A program made the position numbers and the translations under genes. Below, piece after piece: positions 44,218-56,700 of a stretch of DNA of 64,000 bases. The notes under the pieces are model-generated. The model was not told the origin of the DNA, did not search any database, and saw only the letters and a list, made by a program, of their open reading frames with translations. Source of the DNA: Septoria linicola (lineage: Eukaryota > Ascomycota > Dothideomycetes > Mycosphaerellales > Mycosphaerellaceae); assembly GCA_024114885.1 (NCBI GenBank), contig CP099418.1:5456001-5520000 (forward strand). Reading direction: 5' to 3'. Position 1 is the first letter of the stretch. The number at the start of each line of letters is the position of its first letter.

Positions 44218-45632
44218 CCGAGAAGATACGGGTCCCAGCTGTGCCATGCGTGGAGGAAAGGGAGTGAGGTAGTGGGTAGGCTTGGGGCTTGAACAAACGA
44301 GATAGGCCCGAGAGTGGCCAAGGCGTTACTATCGCGGTAGCAGCAGCAGTGCTACTACCACTCGATGAGCGTCGGTGAGTGGTGAGTAGTCAAAGGATTC
44401 GGGTAGTGGTCCACAACAACAACCAATACGCGACTGCCGACCGACGACATGCGCTTCTCGTCTTTGGTTTGCTTGAGCGTGGAGCGGTGCCGAGAACAAC
44501 AACAATCTCCTGCTTTGCCTTTTGCAAGGATTTCTCCGGGCTACATCACATCTCTCACCAGAGAGTATGCAGCAAGAAACCTCTTCACGAGCTTTTCCCG
44601 CGAGCGTCAAGAGAAAGCGAAGACCAGAGTTTCCGACCATGAGACGTGCCTTCAAATCAGAGTCAATGGTCCGAAGTCACAGTGGGTCCGTTCACTCTCT
44701 ATCATCCCATCCGCACCGCACGGGGTGTAGAAAATGCGGACCCCTACACGACGATGTCAGAGATGGAGGTTGAAAGTGGACCAAACCCAAGGCCTTGGCT
44801 CGAGAGAAAAGCGGGTGCTTGATGCTCTTGTCCAATCTTGACCGCGCTTTTCCTTGCAAAGAACCATGTGAACGCCAAGGTGTTAACTGGGTGATGTTGT
44901 TTTGGTGCATGTGGTCATTCCGAGATAGCATCCACTATGACGCAGCGTGGTATGGATTTGTTGAAAGGTATGACGGCTTCAGCCTCAGCAAACCGCTCGG
45001 CTGCAATTCGGCGGTTGTGAACAATTGTTTCAGCGGCGTCGAACGGTGTCCTTGAGCCCATGCGTGTCCATGCAGCTTCTGCTCCTTCTTGCATGCGATG
45101 ATAATGGAAGGATCGTCCGTCTCGGTGCTGAAGAGCGGCTGATTTTGCAAAGCATGCGCTTTCGCGCACGTTCATATTTTTAATCTCGACGGATTGAAAC
45201 AAAAAAGAGCTTAACACTAAGATCGTACTTCCACATCCATTCGTTCCATTCGTTTGACAGTCGTCTCCCAAAACATCACACACCACAGCTGCCTTTGCTG
45301 CGCGCCTGTGCTTCCGGTGGGAGATCAAAAAAGAAGCCAACACCACTTCTGTGAAAACAGAGTTTGCCCTTCGCCGATTGCTGCTCAACGCTCAGATGTC
45401 CTCCTCCCAGCTTTAACCTCGCAGACAGCCAGATCGACTCTCTGCTCATCGGTACTGGAATGAGCCTGCGGAGCTGCGCGGTGAATTGTCCTTGACCCCA
45501 GTGTCCATCCAATATGCAATTTCAAGACGCCCCTAGATCTCTGCACCTGATATGCTGCTAAGTATGTTTGTTATTGTTGTTTGTTGTGAGTCGTTATTAC
45601 TGGTGCGGCCGGCGATGACAGAGATGCTCGAG
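44218..45632. other. long intergenic stretch, nothing supported
   Basis: Upstream region of the sugar transporter and 3' flank of the C2H2 gene. Open frames here lack motifs. No repeats noted. Confidence 0.4.
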
Positions 45633-46967
45633 TTACGCGTCCATGTTGCCAAACATGCCGTACTCGGCTTCATCGTTGCGGCCGTTGTGTGGTTCGTTAT
45701 CAGAATCATCATCGTCCTCCATCTCGACATCGCCCTGAGTGCGGTAGTTGGAGAACTTCTGTGTCTGGTTCTGGTTCTGGTACTTGGCTGGGAGCGGTGG
45801 AACTGGTGGCACATCAAAACCCATGGCAGTTGGTCCACTCTTGGGTGTGCCGTAGCTGCAGCTGAGAAGTCCCACAGCAGCTGCCAAGTCTTGGGGATCC
45901 TCGTCCCCGCGGTAGCTCTCCGCAATGGAGGTGTTCGCCGTCATTGGCCTGCTGTTGCTGGAAGCGCTCCATTGTCGGTGGTGCGAGAAGCCGTGATCGC
46001 CGTTGGGCGCGCTTCCGTTGGAGAACACGGACTGGTACGAGCGTGAGTAGATGCTGCTGTTGCCGCTGAAGCGCTTGCTGTCCCGGTATGCATTCTCGCT
46101 GTGTGGTGGAGGTGTGGTCTCGTTCGAGCTCAGGTCCTCATCACGCATGCCCGAGGAACCAGAAGCAGCAGGCGAGGATGAATCATCGCTGTCCTGACCG
46201 TCCTTGCTATCCTGATTCATGGCGACCAGCACAGAAGCGGCTTCGAGAAGCTGGACTTGCTGATGCTTCGAGATGAGCAGTTTCGAAGTGACTTGCCATT
46301 GAGGCGTGTGTTCCCAACTACAAGGTCCTTGGTCAGTAACTGACTTGTCACTCCCAGCATTCCGTCACAACACAGCACTTACAGGTGCTTGGTTAGGCAG
46401 CTACCATGTTTGTAGGCCTTGCCGCAGTGTTCGCACTTGAGCTCACCCGTGGCAGCCTTTTCTTTCTTGCTCAGACGTGTACCGTCGCTCGCTCTTCGCA
46501 TCTTCGCCTTTGCCTTCTCACTTTGCTGGAAAGATGAGAGCGAAGGTCCGTCCTCGACTGCCACGTCCTCTGGAACGGAAGCATACTGCGGAAGACTGCT
46601 CGGAATGGCCGCATGCCCGTCATTAAGCGATGCAAGGGCGGATTTCGACATGGAGCTGCGCCGATTCACGATCGAGCCGTCGGCCACTGCACTGTCCAAG
46701 GCTGCGCCATTGATCGTGGGCTTGGAGAAAGTTGAGCTCTTTCGGCGATTGATACGGTTCGTCGCGTTGACAGACCCCAGCGAGGTCGTGTGAGAGTGTG
46801 ATCGGCTGTACGAGTTCCGCGTGGGTAAGCTGTTGGCAGGGGAGCCTACGGACAGGCGGTGCTGGCTGCTGGCGGGACGCGACATTTCCTGAGCAATGCG
46901 AGCGTTAGTCTCTCCCTCGACCGACGGACACATTGACGACCATAATGCGAACCTTTGCGGCGGTCAT
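45633..46967 (-). CDS. C2H2 zinc-finger transcription factor, single split finger
   Basis: A predicted nuclear regulator of 401 residues. Exons are 46967-46953 (only five codons, MTAAK), 46888-46383 and 46317-45633; introns are 64 and 65 bp, the first with a CTAAC branch point. The tiny first exon is chosen because it gives a clean phase-0 join to EMSRPASSQ and avoids an unrelated upstream reading. The finger is CEHCGKAYKHGSCLTKHLWEH (C-x2-C-x12-H-x3-H), with intron 2 cutting it within the helix. The following WEHTPQWQV and LISKHQQVQLLEAASVLVAM are strongly conserved in a fungal family of unknown targets. The N-terminal 150 residues are Ser-rich and basic; the C-terminus is Pro-rich then acidic (EMEDDDDSDNE). 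Confidence 0.85.
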
Positions 46968-49162
46968 GATGGTCGTGCTGTCGGGTCTGTGTAGACAAAA
47001 AAGAATTCAGGAATCGCGAATGAAGGCAGTTCCTTTGTTTCAATGTCTCGGAGAGATCGCGTGACTCGATGTTCGGACGATGCACAGCCCCGTAATCGCC
47101 TAACTCCGCTACGCGCCACTCAGCTTATCTTGCAACAACTGATGGCGAGCTGCTGCAGGTGCCGTCCTCGAAGACGTCGTAGTGTAGAAAGTGGTCCGGT
47201 GAGGTCGTCTGTGTGTTTGTTGCGAAAGGGTAGGCACCAACAAATTATGTAGGAAGCAGCTCAAAGTGAGGAGTAAAGGGTACAGCGGCTATCCTCCTCA
47301 GGTGGGGTACCGGCCAGGATCAGCCTAGATGGAGTAGAGTTGGAACTCTAGAATTTGCTGGGTCTCTTGCACAAGGCCAATGCAGCAAATCGCGAGGATG
47401 TGTTCAAGCAGTGGAAATCTTGTAGGGTGTCTTTGCTGGAGGGAATGATGATCAAGCGGACAACAATTTTTGTTTGGCAACCAGAGACATTATTTCCAAG
47501 CAAGAAACTGTGCACGTTCGCGGCTCACCATCAGCTGCCAGTCTCGCAACGTGCCGCATGATTTCCTGCATTAGTGGAGGGAACGGCGGTACGCTCGCCA
47601 AATCAGGAAGTGTTCACGCCCATGCGTGCATATCTATCCAATCTTTCGGCCGCCGCACGTTCATGCAATTGATTGCTGCAGTGCACGAGGATCGCTCGCA
47701 GCGATCAACAATCAATGGTCAATGGCCATCGACGCGCCAGCTTTGACTCTGCAAATGTCGCAAAGCACAGAACAACGTGCGCCATCGCGATCGAACTTTG
47801 CGTGTGAGCCCTCGAATTCAAAATAGCTGCGTGTCAAAGCTCGTGATACTTTTGGTTTCAGGCGGCTCGCGCGTCTCTCTTGCGCAGACACACCACAGAC
47901 ACGCTCTCGGCGCCAGTTCCTCGTGAGCAGCTAGTACCTTGGAACCAATGTCGGTAGGCCGATCGCAGTGCCAGCTCCCTGCTGTGTACCTGTCGCTGTT
48001 ATCTGTTGATCGCGTTGCTACGCGAGGTTGTGCTCGAGCTGTTCACCAAAAAAAGTCCAGACAACATGCATGCCTTTCGGACAAGTCGTGGACCCGTGCC
48101 CGCATTCCCTTGACAAGGAAGGCAACTTCGCTCTGGCCAGTCTGGGCTCTGGGCTTCGGCCTGTAAAGAGGCATCGGAGATCGTCGACAAAAAGCCCGTC
48201 TGGTGATCACGAATGCGTGTGCTTGCTGATGTGACCGTCCCCGCTCTTCCGGCCAGCTGAACAACAACAACTGTTCTTCCATGCCGCTGCTGACGATGAA
48301 TGATGATAATTCGCACTGCTTGCTTGCCGTTCTCCGTTGGCGTCTCTCATGGTCTGCGACTAGTCGTTCCATAGCTCGGGTCTTTCATTAAGCCCTTATC
48401 TATTCTGCATCAATGTTCCGGCCAGCGCAACAGCCATTGACAACTCTATCGAGAGACCGCCTCGCAAAAGAGCTGGCCCTCGCTTCCGCTGGCTGTGGAT
48501 CACCCGTTGTCGCGTCGTTTCGCGCGGTCCGGAAACAGACATCACAGCCACCTATGCCGCAGTCAAGCGATAGAGGCCGCGATCGCTGCGCGGTTCGAGA
48601 CCTTGTAGGCGATAGCAGCGCGCGCCGCTGATGTTTGCACGTGGAGCATATCTTCGCTCACATGATGGGTTGCGCGAGATCTGGCAGGCTGACGCTACGC
48701 CAACTTGGCAATAATTAGTTAGTTGGCAGAGTGGAGTGGACAATCCGGTTGTTCTGTTCCGTGGTATCATTGGCACACAATCAGATGACGAGCATGACCA
48801 GACCATCAAGAAAAGTTGTCGGCGTGCTTTCCGAGAAATGCGTCGCGCGATTGACGGTGAAGTTGATGTGAAGCACACCGCAACACCAGATGTACCTTCC
48901 CAGCATACCTACTACGACGGCATTTCTGTGCTCGGCAGATGTCTTCCGCCTTCGCATCGATCGGCTCTCTGCTCTGCGAACTGCTGCAGCTGCCGCTGCC
49001 AACAGTCTTCCGGACTGCATGCGGCTCTGAAGCGGCTGGCGATAGTGCTCTCATATAGTGATGAACTTGCTTGGCTCACCTCAAAGTACCGTGGCAGGAC
49101 GGACTACTTTCGCGTACATGCATCGACTTGTCATGGACTGAATGTAGGAGTATCTTAACGAG
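46968..49162. other. long intergenic stretch, nothing supported
   Basis: A 72-codon frame starts with ATG at 48413, but without support from motifs. Other frames overlap on both strands. No repeats or RNA genes recognised. Confidence 0.4.
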
Positions 49163-49985
49163 ATGCTCAAACCATTGGTACTCACGACAGGGCTCGCATT
49201 GATTGGTGCAGCTATTCTGTGGAGGTAGTTGGACCCGTCATGAGTCGGCATCAGGCTGCGAGTTGATCATCACAACAGCACGTACTATGAGATCCTGACT
49301 TCGTCCTACCCACAAAGCGCAAGCTCAGCGAGAGACATACCAGGCAACAGTGGCCTCCAGCACTGCGATAACCTGGGCGACCCCTATGACCCAGACACCG
49401 ACATCTTCGACTTGACATATCTCCAAATCGAGCCCAACCCTCTCATCCTGCACTTTAGCACTCTTCATAGCCCCCAATCCTCAAGATCTCCTGATCTCTA
49501 ACAAATCCCCAGCGGCCACAATGTCACCATCTCAGCAACGGGCTTCTTCAGCTCCGAAGTCAGCAAAACACCCAACGCCACAGTCTACCTCTTCGCAGAA
49601 ATGAACCACGGCTCTCTCGCCGCCTGGGGCGAAGCACCGTTCTGCAACATCACTAAAGTCCTGCAACGATATGACGGAGACATCACAGGAGAGAAATGTC
49701 CGCCGATCGAAGGGCATGCGTATCTTGGGACGAGATTCGAGCTTGATGAGAGTTTTATTGCGGTGAGTGTCTTATCTTCTGCTTGTTATAAGATCGTGTG
49801 CAGTTGCAGCAAGCATGTTGGTTGATGTGAGTGAACGACGACTGATGGACTTGGAATCTGGGGTGTGTGGAACGTTGCCGTCAGTGTCGACAATGGAACG
49901 AGCATGCCAGGCAAAAGGGCCGCAAGGCTGTTTTGTATCGAAGGCAAAATCTCAGCACGTCGCTGGAGGACGCATATGATGTGGC
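49163..49985 (+). pseudogene. secreted ML-domain (NPC2/PG-PI transfer protein type) gene, probably broken
   Basis: ML-domain proteins are small secreted lipid binders. The pieces are in order: a signal-peptide-like start at 49163 (MLKPLVLTTGLALIGAA), then NSTYYEILTSSYP, LQHCDNLGDPYDPDTDIFDL and YLQIEPNP, then GHNVTISATGFFSSEVS, APFCNITKV, KCPPIEGHAYL, and lastly WNVAVSVDNGTSMPGK and LFCIEG. The family's Cys pairs and the DPNP-like turn are present. To join them one needs an unusually short 30-nt intron (49225-49254) and a GC-AG intron (49450-49512, with CTAAC before CCCCAG). After 49762 (GTGAGT donor), every AG available before the WNVAV block leads into a stop, so the last exon cannot be joined in frame. 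I call it a probable pseudogene; an unusual but working gene is not excluded. Confidence 0.6.
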
Positions 49986-50232
49986 AACTACTAGACTCCC
50001 TGTTGCCCAAGCGTCTGCGTACGGCGTATGCAGAGGACTTGTGATGTGAGGCCGAACCCTGGCTGCGAACGCGGTGAAAGCTAACATGCCCAATCTGGGT
50101 GAGGGACCTGCTACTTACACCAGGACTACGTGCATACAGAGATGAACAGCATCTGCCAGAAGCAATCGCAGGAGAGAGAACAATGTGGAGCATGACCGAC
50201 AGACAAAGTGGCTTGTTTCAGCCAGCGTTCTC

Positions 50233-51150
50233 TTAGGAATGAGCTACTTGCTCTATCTGCTCAGCAGTCAAAGGAGGCTTAAAGAATGCAACAATCTTGA
50301 ACTCAAGCTCGGTGTACGCTCTTTCGACAAAGTCGTACAGCCTCCACAGCGCATTAAAGACCGGCTTCAATGCCTTGACATCTCTCTCGTAGTACCATTT
50401 CGCGACCTGCTCTTCGGTCCTCGTTACGCTCCACCCCCAGCAGAATCTCACGGCATTCTGTATAGTCCCCATATCCCATGAAGAAGCAGGATTAGACTTG
50501 GGAAAGCTGATGCTCGGGACACGTCCTCCAGGACATTGAGCGATTTGGCAAAGGACGTCCCAATTGACGTCGCCATCGTCTATGCTCATTTCCATGTATT
50601 TGTCCTGCTTGTCTTTGAAGTACTCCCTCACATCTCTTGTGTGGTTCGCGTAAGACTCTCGAATGATGTCCTCGTTTCCTTGAAACTTCGTCGCGCCGTA
50701 GAACCATTCATAAGGCAACCACTCCCCTCTCCCCATATGTCTCTTCATACTCTTCAACCAAGTTTCTTCATCTTTTCGTAGACTGAGCACAAACTTGGCG
50801 TCTGGATACAGCTCGCTCATCTCCTTGTAGACCATTGGCCATGGAAGATCCTCGAACGCGTCGTAATTGCGCGTTTGCTCAACCAGAGTTGTAAGGTCTC
50901 CATCATGAGCCCAGGTGTAGACCATATGTCTACTCCGGACATCTCTCCATCCTAGCCTTCTGTAACCCAGGCGCTCCAGAGCATCGCCTATGCTCGTCGT
51001 GCCCGTTTTGGAGAAGCCTAGGACGAAGACCTTTGGGTTCAGCGTCTCTGGAGGTTGAGCTAGTTGGTAGACTGCGAGTGCAAAGATGGCGATGAGAGTC
51101 GCGAGAGAGGTCCAGAGGGAGCGCTGCTGGGCAGATATGCTGGCGCCCAT
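50233..51150 (-). CDS. sulfotransferase-like P-loop protein (Sulfotransfer_4 family)
   Basis: One exon, 305 residues. The start is the ATG at 51150 (MGASISAQQ). A membrane anchor lies at about residues 13-32 (LWTSLATLIAIFALAVYQLA). The core opens with KVFVLGFSKTGTTSIGDAL, the PAPS-binding P-loop of this fungal/animal family, followed by GYRRLGWRD, DAFEDLPWPMVYKEM, YPDAKFVLSLRKDEETWLKS (3'-phosphate-binding strand and Arg-Ser region) and a C-terminal helical region. A second hydrophobic stretch is not obvious, so the enzyme is probably type II, facing the lumen. The family is widespread in fungi, but activity and acceptor are not established. It converges on the ML-domain gene. Confidence 0.82.
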   Translation of the reverse strand: MGASISAQQRSLWTSLATLIAIFALAVYQLAQPPETLNPKVFVLGFSKTGTTSIGDALERLGYRRLGWRDVRSRHMVYTWAHDGDLTTLVEQTRNYDAFEDLPWPMVYKEMSELYPDAKFVLSLRKDEETWLKSMKRHMGRGEWLPYEWFYGATKFQGNEDIIRESYANHTRDVREYFKDKQDKYMEMSIDDGDVNWDVLCQIAQCPGGRVPSISFPKSNPASSWDMGTIQNAVRFCWGWSVTRTEEQVAKWYYERDVKALKPVFNALWRLYDFVERAYTELEFKIVAFFKPPLTAEQIEQVAHS

Positions 51151-52522
51151 GATGAAGAGCACCTACACTGCGGGAACGAGGTGAAGAAGGAGACTGATCT
51201 GACCTACATTGTCAATGGCCCATTGTATCGCAGAAATGTCGGACCTGCTGGTCGTCCAGCCAAGCCGGAGATGATGCCGCCAAGTTTACAGAGATCATGT
51301 TTCGCCCACCTCATTGCGAGCTGTGTAGCATGTTTGCGCGCAGTCTTGCAGCGAGAAGATGGAGAGATCATCTGTATGCAGCAGTGGACGCGTGATTGTT
51401 GCACAATGCGCGAAGCTTGTAGCTGCCACGAGGAGGTTCGAATGGCTGTCGAGGAAAGAGCTCCCCTTGGCAGCCGCGCCTACTAAGTTAGCTCGACCTT
51501 GCGTGTTGATATGCCTAGTTACTCATCGTCTCTTCTCTCCACCAAATAATGTCGAGCATTCGGCCATGCTGCACACGCCGGCCACATCGTTCGCTGGGAC
51601 AGACCTCTGGCAAATAACAGCAATGCAGTCCTTAGAAAACTTCAGCTCGAAGATGTGGTGGCCTATGGACCAGACCAAGATCGTCGTGAAGCGAATAATG
51701 TCGACTCCATTTCTTACAAGATGGAGCTCAAGTAGTCACAGGAGACAGCAACAGGAGACAGACCGTTGAAGAAGAGGAAGAAGAAGAAGGTCAACCTTGC
51801 TTGTCGTTGACTGGCTGACCGCTATTGCTACCGACGCGCGGTGCAATCTACAGCTAACTAGACCTAGGTCAGCGCCTCACATTGCGGGCGTCGTATTTTG
51901 GGGCCACGTGCTCCATTTAGCTTCTGCACCAGACACTCTGACCGTAACAACACAAGTTCGCTCATGCAGAACTATGCTCGATATCCTGCTCCTTCTTCAT
52001 GTCCGAACGCGGTTGAGCGCGGGCATGGAAGTAGGTATTTGTGTCCCAAATGTGATGGTCCGGGCTCGTCGGATCAGGCTTCAGAAACAGGACAGAGCCT
52101 GACTGCAGAAGGCATGCTTGCAGCTCGACCGTAATACTGGGAAAGTCTCTTGCGAAAGGCTCAGACTGCGAGCGATGGGATTGACAACTCAGCACTGGCC
52201 AAAGATGATATCTGGCCGTGATAGCATGACACCGCGATGCCATTCAAGTCAAATTTCACGAAGTGACGATTGAACCGGGGTCGAGTTTTGACGACAAGAC
52301 CACTTCCACAAAGCAGCGTCTGCATCACGAACCCCGGATACTTCACATTTCCTTACGGCCAAAGCAGGAAAAAGCTTCGTCTAGCAATGCTTCCGCTTTG
52401 CCATGGTAGGTCCGGGTGCCGAGGAAGCGCTACGCTTCGGGTGCCTGATTGTCATATTCCTTCTGAGATATCACAACCTTACTTCATGTTCCTCTCTCTC
52501 TGCGATCCAAAAGCCAACAATC
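51151..52522. other. divergent intergenic region, nothing supported
   Basis: This separates the divergent starts of the sulfotransferase-like gene and the 282-residue hypothetical gene. Short frames only, no repeats noted. Confidence 0.4.
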
Positions 52523-53371
52523 ATGCCTCTGGACGAGCGACGAGAAGCGAGCATACAAAATGCTCTCAAAGCCTACCGAGAGACGGTCTTCACCCACAAC
52601 ATATCTCTTCTTCGGATTTTGGTAGACAGAATCAATGAACAAGTTCCTCCTGATGGTGCCGATCGAGAAGAGATACGGAAAGCTCGACTGAGAGTCGTCA
52701 AACACCACATGCACGGAGAAATGGGCGGCGGCGATGAAGTGGATGATACACTTTTCAGCCTTCACGATCTTCTTTCACTCAGCCCAACCTCGCCCTTTGC
52801 GGAACGCTTCTGCCTCGATGGCACCTCACACGCCGCTGTCGACTCTGGCGCAGTCACCAAAGCTTGGGAGAAATTACGAGAAGCCCTCAACCTCAATCGC
52901 ACCTCCGAAGATCCTGCTCTACAGGACTCCGAAAACCCCAACGACATTCCTCAAGACCTCGCATACCTCGCAACATTAACCTCAGCCATCACACGACCTA
53001 GCATGGCATTCGATACTCCGCACCCCATAACTCTCTATCCACCCGAAGAAGGCTTCGACGCCATGGAAATCTACGACCGCAACGAAGAATTAGACCTCCT
53101 CTCGCACGCCTTCTCAAGCTGGACTATAGCAGTCGCCGTCCGAGTCGGTGAACCTCATCCGGACTGGACTCCGAGCGGTGTTTTTGCACTCTATTGCTCA
53201 AAGAATAGCGGTGCTGAGAGGAGAGACTGGCAGTGGAGATATGGGATTCACGAAAAATATCTCTCGACGGCACTGTACGATAGTGTGGAGGACTTTTTGA
53301 CGTTTTATGCGACTTTTGGGAGGGAAACGGCAGAGGATATGCAGGAGGTTATCGTAGATTTGGAGATTTGA
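52523..53371 (+). CDS. hypothetical protein, 282 residues
   Basis: One exon from the ATG at 52523 (MPLDERREASIQ). The frame is open further upstream, but that part reads like leader sequence. I do not recognise the family. The N-terminal third is helical and charged (LKAYRETVFTHNISLLRILVDRI, EIRKARLRVVKHHMH). The last 110 residues look like an alpha/beta domain (LLSHAFSSWTIAVAVRVG, GVFALYCSKN, WRYGIHEKYLSTALYDSVEDFLTFYATFG). There is no signal peptide, membrane segment or repeat. Even codon use and length make it a convincing gene. It converges on the WSC hydrolase gene, with 341 bp between stops. Confidence 0.75.
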   Translation: MPLDERREASIQNALKAYRETVFTHNISLLRILVDRINEQVPPDGADREEIRKARLRVVKHHMHGEMGGGDEVDDTLFSLHDLLSLSPTSPFAERFCLDGTSHAAVDSGAVTKAWEKLREALNLNRTSEDPALQDSENPNDIPQDLAYLATLTSAITRPSMAFDTPHPITLYPPEEGFDAMEIYDRNEELDLLSHAFSSWTIAVAVRVGEPHPDWTPSGVFALYCSKNSGAERRDWQWRYGIHEKYLSTALYDSVEDFLTFYATFGRETAEDMQEVIVDLEI

Positions 53372-53712
53372 GGGAAGATTTTCTGGGGGTTTGGTACTCG
53401 ACAGGCGTAAGACAGCGACAAGTAAGAAATGAGCGGTATTATGGTTGCCCACAAACAGATGATTCGCATGAGACAGAATGAGCTGGGATGGATACGGGAC
53501 TAGTTACTGCCATGTCACAGCAGGATAGCGGAGACATTCCGTGTCTAGTATGAATTGATCTGATCTGATCTGAAGTCTAGTCTATCTAAAATCTACATCT
53601 CCATCCCCATGATACTGCATCTATCGCCTTCTTTTCTACTCCAACCTCACCAACGCCTTGCTAAAACATCAATCGAAACGAAACGTGGTCATTCATGCTC
53701 ATCGATCGTCCT

Positions 53713-56700
53713 TCACTGCTTCGCGCCATTCAAGTACACCAGAATCCTATTCGCACCTCCACACGCCTCGGTCTTGTTCCCATTACAAGGATAATTGCAT
53801 CCTGCAGTCAATGGATCATCGCCATCTGCCAGCGCAGCTGTCGGCGCGACATTGCTCGCCCAACATTCAGAGTAGTACTCCTCACCGCAGTATGCGAAGC
53901 CGCTCTTATTGCAGGCATCTAAGCAGTTGGAAATCGTTGCGTTCGAGCTACCACCATAGGCGCTTAGGCTGACGGCTTGGGGAAGAGTTCTGGTAGAGCC
54001 ATCGATGTAGCAGCCTTGGAGACTCCAGCTGTTGTAAGTCTCTCGTGCGAAGAAGGTTTGTTTCCAGGCTGTGTCGATGGTGACAGAGATGCGGTTTGAG
54101 CCGCCGCAGATTTGGGTGCTGTCGCCTTTGCATTTCATGTCGCAGTCTGCGCTGGATGCTGAGGCGGAGGATTTGGGTGCGGAGTTCCCGCACCAGCATT
54201 CTTGGGCGTATTCGACTCCGGAGTATTTGAAGCCTTTGTTGCTGCAGGCCATGGCGCAGGTTTGGACTGTTTGGGTGTTGCTAGAGGAGTCGAGTGTTGG
54301 GAGGACGCGAGCTGCACCTGAGTCGACGAAGCAGCCCAGTGCACTGTAGCCAGACGGCAGTGCGGATGCTACTGGGACGGTGGTAGACGCCGAGGAAGAG
54401 GCGATGGTGCCTGTTGGTGATGCAGTCGGTACCGATGATGAGTCACTGGATGTGGCTGCTGTCGACACGCTGGAGGATGTTGAGTCCGAGCTGGTCTGCG
54501 AGGAGACTGGCAAACTTGTGCTCGTCACGAAGGTGGTCACGCTAGACGTTGAGGAGCTTACTGAGCTGGTACTTAGCGAGGATGTCGAGGTTGAAGAGCT
54601 AATAGTGCTCGTCGAGGATGGTACATTCTCGATGCGTCGCAAACCTTGGACGGCATTGAACACGGATGCGCCAACACTCGACTTCAGGTAGCAAGCTGCA
54701 CCTAGGAAGGAAGCTGCGAGACAGCCGTCGGTCGTAGCACACGCATCAGCGCACTGATTGAGGCTGTTGGCGTTTACAGCCTTCATGTCACCGCCTGCGT
54801 GATCGATCCCGCACTCGATCATGTAAGATCGGTTGTTGGAAGTGTATGTTGTGCTATTCGAAGCCGGACAGGATAGGACCGTGGCTGAAGCAGACGCAGT
54901 AGCTGAGGAGCTGGTGCTGCTCGAGGAGGATGAGCTTGAGATCGAAGCTGATGAGCTGGTCATAGTGGTAGAGGCGCTGACAACAACGCTGGAGCTTGAT
55001 GTGGAGCTGATACTGCTCGTGCTCACACTGGAGCTGGTAGAAGACGAGCTAGACTGGCTCGTGACCAGCTTCGCGCCCCAGATGGCAGCATTCGACACAG
55101 CGGCGCCGAGAGTGCCTTTCAGGTAGCATGCTGACCCAGACAAGCTGACATCAACACATTGGCTGTTCTGAGCACAAGCATCAACGCAGCCTTGGAAGGA
55201 CGAGACAGTGGTTGAAGCAATGTCACCTCCTGCATGATCAATCCCACATTCGATGAGGAATTTCTTGCCTATGGAGGTGACCGTAGTGCCATCAGCAGAC
55301 GGGCAGGAAATTGAAGAAGACCCCGCAGTAGGTGTGGCAGTGACTGAGGAGGAAGTCGATGAGGTGCTTGACGAAACCACGATGTCTGGATTGTTGTAGA
55401 CAGTGAGCCTGTTCCCAGCGCCGCAAAACTGGTTGGTAGCATTCGCACAGAGCATGTTGCAATCACTGTCGAGAGTCCTCACAGCACCAGCGCTGAAGCT
55501 GTTCCCGCAATAGCACTCAGCTCCATATTCTGTGCCAAAGTAGGCATAGCCCGAGCAAAAGCTTGCGCAGTACTCCAAGGTCATGGATGGGCTGCTTGTG
55601 CCCTTGCCAGTGAGTGCGCGACCTGAAGTAGCTTCTGTGTAGCATGAAGCGTAGTAGTAGTTGCCAATGGTTTCTGGAGTGCTCGGAGCTTCGAGCAGAG
55701 CTGGCCTACCTGCAGAGAAGATGGACAGCCGATTAGACCCTCCGCAATTCTGGGTCGAGTTGCCGGAGCATGGAGCTGAGCATGAGCTCTCGATCACCTG
55801 CGTGGCCATGTAGCCGAGTGCTTTACCACAGAAGCATTGATTGCCATTCTCCAGTCCAGCAATCGTGTTACCAGCATCAGCGCATGTCTGGGTACAGAGC
55901 TCGATAGTGTTCGCATCATTCTCGTAAACCTTGTTCGTCAAAGTCTGCGGATTTTGGTCAGACCAACAGCCTCCGTAAGTCATGTTGCCTGCATAGGTGT
56001 TGTTGTTGATGGACGATGCCGTAGTGTTCAGCGACGGGTTGGGGAAAGGATCATCGCCAGCTTGTTGACGCGGATAACCAAAATCGTACGAGCGATTGCC
56101 GTTCCCGTAGAAGTTGTCAATGAAAAGTCGAGCTTGGCCAGCTATTGACGCCATCATACCGCCTCCATCATGCCCCATGTTAACGAAGTCCACGGTGTCA
56201 CAGTTGCGGCCAGTGGGGTCCGAACAGCTTGGTGGGAACGCCTTGATAAAGTTGAAGAAGCGCTCATTGCGGTTACTTCCGGTGGTACCTGGTGCGCAGC
56301 TAGAAGAACTATCGCCCAGATCTTGCGTACCACGTGCGTAATTGATTGCTTTGCTATTGAAGTTGGCCTGGATTGCAGCCCGACCCTGGGATACGAGGCC
56401 TGTTGCATAAGTCATGGGGTAGGTCGTGAACTTATTATAGCCCTCACGATAGTCGTCGTAGGTAGGACAAGAAGCCGTCGAGAATGGTCTGTCTGTACTG
56501 AGCCAAGCGTAACTATTAGGGTTGCCAATCCAGTAGCTGACTGGCGATTGCGTGTTCAGCTGGTTGCCAATCGCCGCGTAACGCTGCACGGTCTGAGCCC
56601 CCAAGGAGTGACCTGCGACCACAATCTGCTTCATGTTCGGAAACAATGCTCGATTGTCGAAGTACTGCACGAGCTGATCGAGGACAGTGTAGGAGCTGGT

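Noticed and set aside
51425..51445. B-box-like GGTTCGAATGG as part of a tRNA gene
   Set aside because: No A box or acceptor-stem complementarity is found within 100 bp on the plus strand.
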